Below are positions 14,546 to 23,553 of a stretch of 34,947 nt of DNA, piece after piece. The position numbers were made by a program, and so were the translations under genes. Numbering within the stretch: the stretch's first letter is position 1; every line of letters starts with the position of its first letter. The DNA comes from Marinimicrobium sp. (GTDB taxonomy: Bacteria; Pseudomonadota; Gammaproteobacteria; Pseudomonadales; Cellvibrionaceae), in contig DAHVRW010000011.1 of the NCBI GenBank assembly GCA_027322215.1, forward strand, positions 1-34,947, given 5' to 3'. The notes under the pieces are model-generated. The model did no database searches, had not been told where the DNA came from, and saw nothing but the letters and a program-made list of their open reading frames with translations.

Positions 14546-16081
14546 TCAACTTTCGTCCAGCTCCAGATACGCCTCGGGTTGGGTTTCCAACGGCCGTTCA
14601 TGTTCGTCCGTAGCCGTTTCCATCAGTTCACGTTCGATCGTTTTTTTCGTTTTGGCACCCAGACGACGAATATCGTGCACTTTCTTGACCAAGTTACCAC
14701 GCCCCGTGTACAGCCGCTTATAAGCGGTATCGAACGCCTCTTGGGTGCGGCCCAGATGCGCCTTCACGCCATCCAGAGCTTCCACAAAGCGGACAAAATG
14801 ATCGTGCAGCGCTCCGGCCTCCCGGGCAATACGCTCGGCGTTACGATTTTGCTTTTCGTAGCGCCAGATATTTTCCACCGTGCGCAAAATGGCCAGTAAT
14901 GTCGTGGGACTTGCGAGGATAATGTGCCGATCGTAAGCTTCGCTGTACAGATTGGGCTCGTGCTGCAAAGCCAGCATGAACGCCGCCTCGATGGGCACAA
15001 AAATCAACACAAAATCCAAACTCTTCACGCCCTCGAGCTTTTCGTATTCTTTGACGCTCAAACCTTTGATGTGATTGCGCAGTGAATTCACATGCTGTCG
15101 CAGATGCTCCTGACGCTCATGCTCATCCTCGGTGTTACAAAAGCGCTCATAATCCACCAGCGATACTTTGGCGTCGATGACAATGTCTTTATTTTCCGGC
15201 AAGCGCACAATCACGTCCGGCGTACGTCGCGAACCATCAGAGCCACTGTACGTCACCTGGGTTTCGTACTCGCGGCCTTTTTGTAATCCGGATTGCTCCA
15301 ACAAACGCTCCAGAACCACTTCGCCCCAGTTACCCTGGGATTTGGTATTGCCTTTGAGCGCCTGAGCTAAGTTGACCGCATCTTCGCCAATTTTTTGCGC
15401 CTGTTTCTGAAGCTCTACCACCTGTCCCGCCAGGCGGTTGCGCTCGGCGTTTTCCTTTTCATAAACATCTTCCACTTTGCGACGAAATTCGCTCAGCTGA
15501 GTTTTGAGTGGGTCGATGGTGGTTTCCAGAAGGCTCTTGCTACTGGTGGAAAATTGCTCTTGTTTGCGCTCGAAAATTTTATTGGCAAGATTTTCAAATT
15601 CACCGGTAAGCTGCATCTTCGCGTCCTGTAGCAACTGCAGCTGCTGCTCGAAGTTTTTTCGCTCCTGCCCCAGGCGGGTGTGTAACTCAGTGGCCTCGGT
15701 ACGTGCGGATAACAATTGTGCGTCCCGCTCCCGCAGTTGTTGCTGTAGTTCACTTTGGTGCTGGATTTTTTCCCGAGCTGCCGCCAACTCCTGTTGCACC
15801 TGACCCAGCGCGCTGCGCTGTTGATCCTGTTGCTGCTCCAACTGCAGCACTCGCTCGCGCCGTTCCTGGAGTTGTTCCGCCAGCTGCTGAGCCTGGTTTT
15901 GCAACTCCGCCGTCTTGAGAGCAAACTCATTCTGACTCTGTTGCTGCTGGAGCTCTAACTGCTGGGTTCGCGCCGCCACCGACTCATCCACACGCCGCCG
16001 GTACAACAAATGCGTACCCACAGCCCCACCCACTAGCCCTGCGACCAGGACAATCAGTAACAATAACTCGGGAGTCTGCAA
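14546..16081 (-). CDS. rmuC: DNA recombination protein RmuC
   Basis: A 511-aa protein. There is an N-terminal membrane segment (LLLLIVLVAGLVGGAVG), then a glutamine-rich coiled coil to about residue 190, then the RmuC domain. That domain is marked by KSQGNWGEVVLERLLEQSGL, RTPDVIVRLPENKDIVIDAK and DFVLIFVPIEAAF, and it has a nuclease-like D..DAK arrangement. RmuC limits inversions between short inverted repeats; its exact biochemistry is unsettled. The start is a TTG with GAGGG 7 nt upstream; no in-frame ATG is near. The last 25 residues are acidic. It is the first gene of a unit with the DUF2489 gene and diverges from the TPR gene. Confidence 0.93.
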   Translation of the reverse strand: MQTPELLLLIVLVAGLVGGAVGTHLLYRRRVDESVAARTQQLELQQQQSQNEFALKTAELQNQAQQLAEQLQERRERVLQLEQQQDQQRSALGQVQQELAAAREKIQHQSELQQQLRERDAQLLSARTEATELHTRLGQERKNFEQQLQLLQDAKMQLTGEFENLANKIFERKQEQFSTSSKSLLETTIDPLKTQLSEFRRKVEDVYEKENAERNRLAGQVVELQKQAQKIGEDAVNLAQALKGNTKSQGNWGEVVLERLLEQSGLQKGREYETQVTYSGSDGSRRTPDVIVRLPENKDIVIDAKVSLVDYERFCNTEDEHERQEHLRQHVNSLRNHIKGLSVKEYEKLEGVKSLDFVLIFVPIEAAFMLALQHEPNLYSEAYDRHIILASPTTLLAILRTVENIWRYEKQNRNAERIAREAGALHDHFVRFVEALDGVKAHLGRTQEAFDTAYKRLYTGRGNLVKKVHDIRRLGAKTKKTIERELMETATDEHERPLETQPEAYLELDES

Positions 16082-16153
16082 ACAATTACCCTCACTTCCA
16101 ACTCACCCCAGTGGGCTTGTGTGCACACTGGCGGACCAATACAATCTCACTTT

Positions 16154-16211
16154 TCTGAGGCTTGGCACCACGTCTGAGGCTAAGTACCACGTCTGAGGCA
16201 TAAGTATCACG
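16154..16211 (+). repeat. Three tandem 19-20-bp repeats just before the TPR gene
   Basis: The unit TCTGAGGCTAAGTACCACG occurs at 16154-16172, 16173-16191 and 16192-16211 with one to a few differences per copy. The array stops 2 nt before the ATG at 16214. Each copy contains GAGG, the only Shine-Dalgarno-like sequence near this start, but the nearest one is 15 nt away. Confidence 0.75.
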
Positions 16212-16213
16212 TT

Positions 16214-16663
16214 ATGCTGTCCATCGAAAAGCAGCGTCTTACCAAGACGATACGCCAGTTCTGTGCCCGCGGCTATCAACTGTACGATACCGGCGACTAT
16301 CAGGGCGCGCTGAGGTTATTCTATCAAGGCTGGCTGGCGGTACCCAAACCTCAAACCGACTGGACTGAAGCCGGCTGGGTGCTTACCGCCATCGGCGACT
16401 GCTATTTCCGTTTGGGCCGCTATCGCCAGGGCTTCGAAGCATTGACCTCCGCCCATTGCTGTCCCGATATGCACCGGGCTCCCTTTGCCTACCTGCGTCT
16501 GGGCCAGTGTCTATGCGAGCTGGACGAAACAACCAAAGCACGGCATGCACTCTATCAAGCTTACCAATTGGCATCCCTGGATGTTTTCCAGGGCGAACAC
16601 GAAAAGTACCAGCAAATCATTAGTGATTTGGTGGCCGAGTCCCCAGATAGCGAGCCGCAATGA
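16214..16663 (+). CDS. Tetratricopeptide repeat protein
   Basis: A 149-aa soluble helical protein. TPR-type helical pairs are visible at about residues 15-45 (GYQLYDTGDYQGALRLFYQGW), 52-80 (AGWVLTAIGDCYFRLGRY) and 88-118 (AFAYLRLGQCLCELDETTKA, written from its A/Y/L/G spacing). It has no signal peptide or catalytic motif, so it is likely a protein-protein interaction scaffold. Its TGA overlaps the murI ATG (ATGA), so the two are translationally coupled. That pairing is a hint, not proof, of a link to cell-wall precursor synthesis. Translation initiation looks poor, since there is no well-spaced ribosome binding site. Confidence 0.82.
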   Translation: MLSIEKQRLTKTIRQFCARGYQLYDTGDYQGALRLFYQGWLAVPKPQTDWTEAGWVLTAIGDCYFRLGRYRQGFEALTSAHCCPDMHRAPFAYLRLGQCLCELDETTKARHALYQAYQLASLDVFQGEHEKYQQIISDLVAESPDSEPQ

Positions 16664-17475
16664 GCTACAAGCGCAACCCCCGTATTTTGGTGTTTGATTC
16701 CGGTGTTGGCGGCCTGAGCATAGCTCAGGAAATCCAGCGGCTGCACCCTGGCTGCGACCTGATTTATGCCTCGGATAATGCCGCCTTTCCTTACGGCACC
16801 AAAGGTGAAACAGAACTGATTGCCCGGGTGGATCTGGTCTTGCGCCGGCTACTGGATGAGCACCCGGCGGACATTTTAGTGATTGCCTGCAATACCGCCA
16901 GCACGTTGACCCTGCCCCACGTGCGCCGCTGTTTTGACCTGCCTGTGGTCGGTGTGGTGCCGGCTATTAAACCCGCCGCCAGGGTGTCACATTCGAAAGT
17001 CATTGGGCTGCTGGCCACGCCTGCCACGGTGGTCCGCCCCTATACATTGCAGTTAATGGAAGATTATGCCGCCGATTGTACGGTTATTCCTGTGGGCAAT
17101 GCGGAGTTGGTGCAACTGGCGGAGGCCAAACTGCGTGGTGTAATACCGGATCAGCGGAGACTGAAAAGCATTCTGGCACCGTTCGCGAACCACCCACAAG
17201 GACGCCGCATGGATACCGTCGTCCTGGCATGCACACACTTTCCGCTGTTGCGGGCTGAACTGACCCAACACCTGGGCCCCCATGTCGCGCTGGTGGACTC
17301 CGGCGAGGCCATCGCCCGACGCGTAGGTCACTGGTTGCACACCCTGACTCTTGAGCCTGGCATTCAAGCGCCTCGTAATGTGGCCATGTTTACCCTCCGC
17401 AGCGGTGATATTGATACCCTGGCTCCCGCTTTGGCGGATCTGGGCTTTAATGAGGTGGCCACGGTCCCGGTATAG
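16660..17475 (+). CDS. murI: Glutamate racemase
   Basis: Cofactor-independent racemase converting L-glutamate to D-glutamate for peptidoglycan. The two catalytic cysteines are C77 in IACNTAS and C191 in LACTHFPLLR. The N-terminal VFDSGVGGLS and PYGTKGE motifs are also typical. The length of 271 aa fits the family. It starts inside the TPR gene's stop (ATGA). Its last 29 nt overlap the 3' end of the convergent c-di-GMP enzyme gene. Confidence 0.96.
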   Translation: MSYKRNPRILVFDSGVGGLSIAQEIQRLHPGCDLIYASDNAAFPYGTKGETELIARVDLVLRRLLDEHPADILVIACNTASTLTLPHVRRCFDLPVVGVVPAIKPAARVSHSKVIGLLATPATVVRPYTLQLMEDYAADCTVIPVGNAELVQLAEAKLRGVIPDQRRLKSILAPFANHPQGRRMDTVVLACTHFPLLRAELTQHLGPHVALVDSGEAIARRVGHWLHTLTLEPGIQAPRNVAMFTLRSGDIDTLAPALADLGFNEVATVPV

Positions 17476-20400
17476 GCGGTGGCGGGCTGTGAAGTGGCCA
17501 TCGATCGCCCGCGTCCGGTAAAAGGCTGGCCTCCGGCGACTGCTGCCGTTCGAACAATACTTTCATGAGCTCCGCTGCAGACAATGGTTTGCTGAAGTAA
17601 AACCCTTGGGCAAAGTGACAGCCGCACACCGACAAAAAGGCGACCTGTTCCGCCGTTTCAACGCCTTCAACAACCACTCGATAGTTCAAGCTGCGGCCCA
17701 TGGCCACGACCAGGGAGGTGATCGCCCGATCCTCCTCGTCATCCGGTAGACCTTCCACAAAACTGCGATCGACTTTCAAACTATCCACCGGCAAACGTTT
17801 GAGAATACTCAAAGAGGAATAACCGGTTCCAAAATCATCGACCGCCAGGTGCACGCCCAATGTCCGCAGGCGGCTTAAGCGATTCAATACAAGGTCTGTA
17901 TCCGCCATTAACGTGGTTTCGGTGATTTCCAACTCAAGGCAGCGCGGGTCTAGCCGCGTCTCGCGCACCACCAGCGTAAACTCCTCAACAAAATCTGGGT
18001 CATTCAGCTGCCGAGCGGATACATTAACGGCGATCTTAACGTTCTGCCTGAGGGATTTCTGTATTGATTTCGCTTGCTGACTGGCGGTACGAATCACCCA
18101 CCGGCCGATGGCGACAATCAGGCCAGAGTCTTCAGCCACAGGGATAAACGCATCTGGCTGCACTAAACCGCGCTCTGGGTGGTGCCATCGCAGCAATGCC
18201 TCGGCCGAGACGATTTTTCCGGTGCGAAGATCAACTTGCGGCTGGTAATAGAGTTCGAACTCGTTATTACGCAATGCCCGGCGCAAATCCTGCTCCATGC
18301 TCAGGCGCGCTTCCATATCCAGGTTCATTTGCGGGGTATAAAAGCGGAACGAATTGCGTCCCTGGTACTTGGCTTGGTACATGGCCAAGTCGGCATTTTT
18401 TCATCAACCCATCGGGGTCGCGGCCATCATCGGGGGCTACGGTAATGCCAACACTGGCCCCCACCACCACTTCCTGTCCTTGCAGCAACAAGGGGCGGTT
18501 CAAAGCGCCTAAAATTTTTCTGGCCACCACGAAGCAATACTGGGCGCTATCCACATGCTTAAGCAACACCGCAAACTCGTCGCCGCCCAGTCGCGCCACG
18601 CAGTCCTCTTCACGCAAACAGCGACGCAGTCGGTGCGCCACTTCAATTAGCAACTGATCACCGGCTTCATGCCCCATGGTGTCGTTGATGCGTTTGAAGT
18701 GATCCAAATCCAGATACATGAGCGCCAGGTGGTGCTTTTCCCGTTCTGCCATAGACAGGGCCGAGCGCAGTTGCTCTTTAAACAGTAACCGATTCTGTAA
18801 ACCGGTGAGCTGGTCGTAATACGCGAGCGTTTCCATGCGCTCCTGGTTCTGTTTAATATCCGTTATGTCCTGGCCGACGCAAACATAATATCGAATCTCC
18901 CCCTCGGCATCCCCGATGGCGGAGATAGACTGCATCAACCAGAAACGGTCGCCGTTGGCACGTCGCGCCCGGTATTCAGTGCGCACTTCTGGCGCGCTAT
19001 TGGGGCTGGTGGATGCGATATCCGATTCACTCTGTTTGTGCAGACGGGTAGCGAGTACCGAGCGCAGACCCGCGAAAAAATCCTCCCCCTGCACGCCCCC
19101 ATCCAGTAACAGTGCCTCCTCCGGTGCTAACTCCGACCCCGGCGCATAACCGCTCAGTTCCCAAAACTGTGTGTTGGCGTACTCCAGTGCCCAGTCCCGG
19201 TCCAGAATCACCACTAAACTGGACGTGTGCTCAATGGCGCTGATCAACTTCTGCGACTTCAGGTTGGCCTGTTCCAACTGTGTAATGTTGCTATTTAAAC
19301 CTCGAAAAAGATCGTTAATCTTAACGAGCATACTGTTCACGCTATGGCCCAAACGACTGATTTCGTCTTCGCCACTTTCAGGCACTTTTACCTGCCAGTT
19401 CTGCGCGTTAACCTGAGCCGTGGCTTTTGCCAAACGCGTAATCCGATCGGTTACCAGATGCTTGAGGCTGAAAAACAATACCAGCGATAGCAGTACCACC
19501 ATACTGACAATATTGCTGTAGATGACCGCCATGGTATGGCGGTGTGCCTCATGAATTAACGCGGTGGGATAGGCGAGACTCAAAAACCAATCCATATCCG
19601 ACAGACGACGATGACTGATCCGAAACGATTCGCCGTTTATATCCTGAACCCCCACTTTTCCCATTGCGTGATCGCCCGCCAACGTGGCGTCGATGTACGC
19701 TTCAAGCTCGGGGTTGTCGCCCGATAGTTTGTCAAATAAAACGAGTTCACCGTCGGGCGCCCTCCTCGGTACCGGTGCGTTTCGGAAAATCAAATCGCCT
19801 GTGGCGCTGACAATCAGGGCATTAAAAACATCGATATCAGGATCAAGAGTCTGTAGTTTGTCGAATAGAAAGTTCAGGTTTAGGTCCGCCCCGAAAACCC
19901 CTAGAAAAAGATCATCGTCGTAAACGGGCGTTAGCAGTGACAGCACCCACTCACCGCTGTACCAATCATAATAAATTGGTGTCCAGAGGGTGCGCTGCGC
20001 GGGGTTGTGCTCGGGGTCGGCGTGACGAAAGAAGACTTCCTCGGTGACCTTGTAATCCGCCGAATGGTTGGCGACCAGGTTATCGGGCCAAATAAAACTG
20101 ATACCTTCCGTGCTGATGAAATAAAACGCATCAAATTTCGTTTTTAATAGCGTCTCAGTATGGCGCCACATGCTGCCCGAGGCCTCGATCAAACGTCGCT
20201 GGTTTGCATCGGGCTCCACACCGGAGCCTATCAGCAGCCCGGACTCCCCCTCATAATACCGAAAGGCGCCATCGTCATCGCGTTTTTGAAATGTGTTTGC
20301 GTCCAGCGAGCTCTTGGGCAACCGGGCCAGGCTGTCTAAAAGCGCCTGGCGCGCGGCAATCAGGAGCGTCTCGCGCTCTTGAAAAGACTCCTCGACGTCG

Positions 20401-20564
20401 TGCTGGTAGCGAAACAGAAGCCGCTCCAAACGCCGGTCGTGGGCGCTCTCCAGTCGCTGCCACTCAACCTCCCCCTGCCACCATCCGATTACCAGACCGG
20501 CGGAGATCACCAGACACACAACGATCAGCAAGAGCTTAATATTCAGCGATTTGATCAACCGCAT
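17447..20564 (-). pseudogene. CACHE-HAMP-PAS-GGDEF-EAL c-di-GMP enzyme, frameshifted
   Basis: Membrane c-di-GMP turnover protein. It has TM1 at about residues 9-27, a periplasmic CACHE-like sensor to about 345, TM2, HAMP, then a PAS domain at about 440-565. The GGDEF domain has GGDEF at 660-664 and inhibitory-site REED at 651-654. The EAL domain has EALLRW, ELEITET, DDFGTGYSSL and KVDRSF. All key residues are intact, but the reading frame breaks in an A6 run (18396-18401). The first frame ends 44 residues later at 18267 (765 aa), and the EAL half continues in the +1 frame to 17447. Removing one A restores about 1038 aa (DGLMKNADLAMYQAKY). It may be a sequencing error, a real mutation, slippage-switched expression or recoding. 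The 3' end overlaps murI by 29 nt. Confidence 0.85.
18396..18401 (-). other. A6 homopolymer frameshift site in the GGDEF-EAL gene
   Basis: On the minus strand the sequence reads ATG followed by six A and TGCCGAC. With five A the frame reads M-K-N-A-D-L-A-M-Y-Q, the conserved end of GGDEF domains. With six it reads M-K-K-C-R-L-G. The defect is thus a single extra A. Confidence 0.9.
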
Positions 20565-20823
20565 AGAAAACAGGTCCTGTATAAGAAAAACATCCCAGTT
20601 ATCAACCAGATCCTGGCGTGGCCTGCGCGCCTAACTCGACGTCCACTAGCGCGTAACCTAAGGTGTTCGGTAGCCAGACTGCATCAAATGCGCCATGATA
20701 GTGCCCCGGATTGTGACCTCTAAATCCACCACCAAACACACCCGGAGTCACCGCTACCGAGCAAGTGTAGCTTAGTGCTTCCGTGGTCGCAGAACAGTGT
20801 AACTAAAATTGGACTCCTACGTT

Positions 20824-23553
20824 ATGTTGGCCGCGTTATTCGACCTCACACCCCTGCATCAGGCGTTGCGTGATGGCGATCTTATTCTGACCGCAAATGA
20901 CCGGTTGCGCCGACATCTGGTGCGCGCCTGGTCTCAAGAACAGCACCGCCTCGGCCACCGCGCTTGGCCCGCGCCCCGAATCCAACCGTTGAACCTGTGG
21001 CTGGACAGTCAATGGCAAACCTTGCTGGAGTCCGGCTACCCGGGCTGTAGCGCCTTGGTGGCCACCCGGCATCAGCGCCAGTTATTGTGGGAGCGCGTAA
21101 TACGCGAGTCGCCAGGCAGCGATAACCTACTGCAGGCAGAACCCCTGTCGAGCGATGCGGATGCCGCACTGCGAGCGCTGGAGCTTTGGCGTTTGGACGC
21201 CGAGGAAATTAATCGCTCCTTCGCATCCGAAGCGGAGGGTGAGCTCTTCAGTGTTTGGTTACAACAGTTTCAAGCGCAACTGGATCAATGCGGACTGATC
21301 ACTCCCGAGTCTGCCCAAGCCATCGTGGCTGACGCATTTAAAGACGGCACCCTGCCTCAGCACGCGCGCATCTGGCTGGTAGGTTTTGACGACCTGGCGC
21401 CACTGCATCAATGGATTCTCGACGCCGCAAGCATCGAACAAATCGTGGTTCCCAACTCTGCCGCGCCTCACAATCGCGTCGTCCGCACAGAGGCGCCTGA
21501 CGCTCAGAATGAAATTCTCGCCGCGGCGCTGTGGAGTTTGCGGCAACTGGAACAAGACGCGGATGCGATAATCGGTATTATCGTGCCTGATCTTGGCCAA
21601 CGACGCGCCCAGGTGGAACGCCTATTCAATGAGGTATTTGAGAGCGCTGCGGCGTCCCCACATACACCTCGGTACACCTTGCCGTTCAACTTTTCCGCAG
21701 GCCAGCCGCTGGGCACCACGCCACTGATAGACGCGGCGCTGAATCTGCTGCGCTTAAGCCAAGACGAAGCCGATCTGGAACCCTTATGCGCACTAATCCA
21801 TTCGCCGTTTTGGGGTCAGCCGGAAGAAGAGCTGGTGCTGCGCACGCAGTTGACTGACCAGCTCCGGCGGCTCGGCAAATTTAAACTGACAGGCAGCGAC
21901 TGGCGCCACTACAGCCAACGTTTGCACGACGCATTGGGCGCTACTCCGACTGAAGGTCCCAGTTTGGCCGAACGTTTACAGCAGCTGGACAGCCATCGGC
22001 GCCGCCAGCCAGCCCGGGCGAGTGCCGAGCACTGGGCCAACGTGTTTAGTGAGCAACTGGAGTTACTGGGCTGGCCGGGTACGCGGCGCCTCGACAGCCA
22101 GGAGTACCAGCAGTTAACGCTCTGGTATGAAATGCTCGAATCTTTCCGTACGCTGGACCTGACCAATATTCGCTTATCTCTGCCCCAGGCGCTTAAACAG
22201 CTAAGCCAACTGGCATTACAAACCCCGTTTCAGGCCCAAACCCCAGACTCACCTATTCAGATTTTGGGTGCGCTGGAAGGCGCCGGTCTGCGCTTCAGTC
22301 ACTGCTGGATTCTTGGGCTGCACCACCGACAATGGCCGCCGCCCCCGGCACCCAACCCGCTGCTGCCTCTGGAGCTACAGCGCCAGCACCATATGCCCCA
22401 CGCCAGCGCCGAGCGGGAGTTACGTTATGCGCAGAGCCTGACCGAAAACTATCTGCATTGCGCAGCTGAGGTGGTGTTCAGTTCTCCCGCAGGCGACGAC
22501 CAGGGCGACCTACGCCCGAGTCCGTTGATACGTGCACTGCCCTTGTGCGACATCGATGAATTGATTCAAGCGCGAGTCAGTGGCCATCAAGCCCATTATC
22601 AGAAGCTAGCCGAACAACGCCAGCTGGAACCGGTGAACTGCACCCACGGGCCGACACTGAACCTCGCGGTTCAGGCCGCCGGCGGCGCCGGATTATTCAA
22701 ACAGCAAGCCAGTTGTCCGTTCAATGCGTTTGCCCGTTTACGCCTGGGCGCCGTTGACCCCTCCCCCCCGAGTGTGGGCTTATCTCCTGCGGAGCGAGGG
22801 ACGGTCTTGCACGACACCTTGGCCTTTGTGTGGACGGAGCTAAAAAACTCCGACACCTTGCACCACTACGGTGATGACGCCCTGCGGGAGCTGATCGACA
22901 CGTGCGCTGAGCGTGCGCTGGCGCCGATACGCAAACGCCGACCCCGAGAACTGGGTGCCACCTACTGTCAACTGGAGCGAGAGCGTTTGCAACAACTGCT
23001 GTTCCGTTGGTTGGAGCTGGAAAAGCAGCGCCCACCCTTCGAAGTGGTGGCCATTGAAGAGGCTCGTGAGGTGGTGTTTTCCGGCTTGACGCTGTCGCTG
23101 CGCATCGACCGGGTGGACCGCATGGCTAACGGCGAGCTGCTACTGATCGACTACAAAACCGGCAACCCCACCACCAATGATTGGTTGAGCGATCGTCCCA
23201 ATGAGCCGCAACTGCCGCTCTATACCGTGACCCAGCCTGAGGGCGTCGCGGGCGTGGCCTTTGGTCAGCTCAATGCACAGCATTTGCGATGGCTGGGTAT
23301 GGGTGAGTTACAAACAGCCCTGGACGGGATAAAAAGCCCACCAAAGTCCTGGGACGAACAGGTGCAGGAATGGCATGAGGTGCTGCAGCAATTAGCCGAA
23401 GAGTATATTGCCGGCGAAGCCCAAGTCACCTTCCACGATGCCGCCGCACGCCGCTACAACGAGGAGTTGTTGCCATTAAACCGTGCCCTGGAGGCCGACG
23501 CCCTGTCATCATTCATAAGCACCGCTGGGGAGGAGACAGTCTATGAGCACTGA
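20824..23553 (+). CDS. AddB-like PD-(D/E)XK nuclease, 'probable DNA repair protein' family
   Basis: A 909-aa protein of the inactivated-helicase-plus-nuclease type that accompanies an AddA-like helicase. The N-terminus (LILTANDRLRRHLVRAW) lacks a Walker A motif, so it is unlikely to hydrolyse ATP. The C-terminal nuclease core is intact: D762 in LRIDRVDR and D776/K778 in LLIDYKTG. The segment GLFKQQASCPFNAFARLRL resembles the cysteine-containing entry to AddB-type nuclease domains. I start it at the ATG at 20824; an in-frame TTG five codons earlier is unlikely. It overlaps the helicase gene by 11 nt and diverges from the c-di-GMP gene. The inferred role is processing of double-strand DNA ends. 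Confidence 0.87.
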   Translation: MLAALFDLTPLHQALRDGDLILTANDRLRRHLVRAWSQEQHRLGHRAWPAPRIQPLNLWLDSQWQTLLESGYPGCSALVATRHQRQLLWERVIRESPGSDNLLQAEPLSSDADAALRALELWRLDAEEINRSFASEAEGELFSVWLQQFQAQLDQCGLITPESAQAIVADAFKDGTLPQHARIWLVGFDDLAPLHQWILDAASIEQIVVPNSAAPHNRVVRTEAPDAQNEILAAALWSLRQLEQDADAIIGIIVPDLGQRRAQVERLFNEVFESAAASPHTPRYTLPFNFSAGQPLGTTPLIDAALNLLRLSQDEADLEPLCALIHSPFWGQPEEELVLRTQLTDQLRRLGKFKLTGSDWRHYSQRLHDALGATPTEGPSLAERLQQLDSHRRRQPARASAEHWANVFSEQLELLGWPGTRRLDSQEYQQLTLWYEMLESFRTLDLTNIRLSLPQALKQLSQLALQTPFQAQTPDSPIQILGALEGAGLRFSHCWILGLHHRQWPPPPAPNPLLPLELQRQHHMPHASAERELRYAQSLTENYLHCAAEVVFSSPAGDDQGDLRPSPLIRALPLCDIDELIQARVSGHQAHYQKLAEQRQLEPVNCTHGPTLNLAVQAAGGAGLFKQQASCPFNAFARLRLGAVDPSPPSVGLSPAERGTVLHDTLAFVWTELKNSDTLHHYGDDALRELIDTCAERALAPIRKRRPRELGATYCQLERERLQQLLFRWLELEKQRPPFEVVAIEEAREVVFSGLTLSLRIDRVDRMANGELLLIDYKTGNPTTNDWLSDRPNEPQLPLYTVTQPEGVAGVAFGQLNAQHLRWLGMGELQTALDGIKSPPKSWDEQVQEWHEVLQQLAEEYIAGEAQVTFHDAAARRYNEELLPLNRALEADALSSFISTAGEETVYEH

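Noticed and set aside
16154-16211. CRISPR array
   Set aside because: The copies are directly adjacent with no spacers and are only 19-20 bp; it is a simple tandem repeat.
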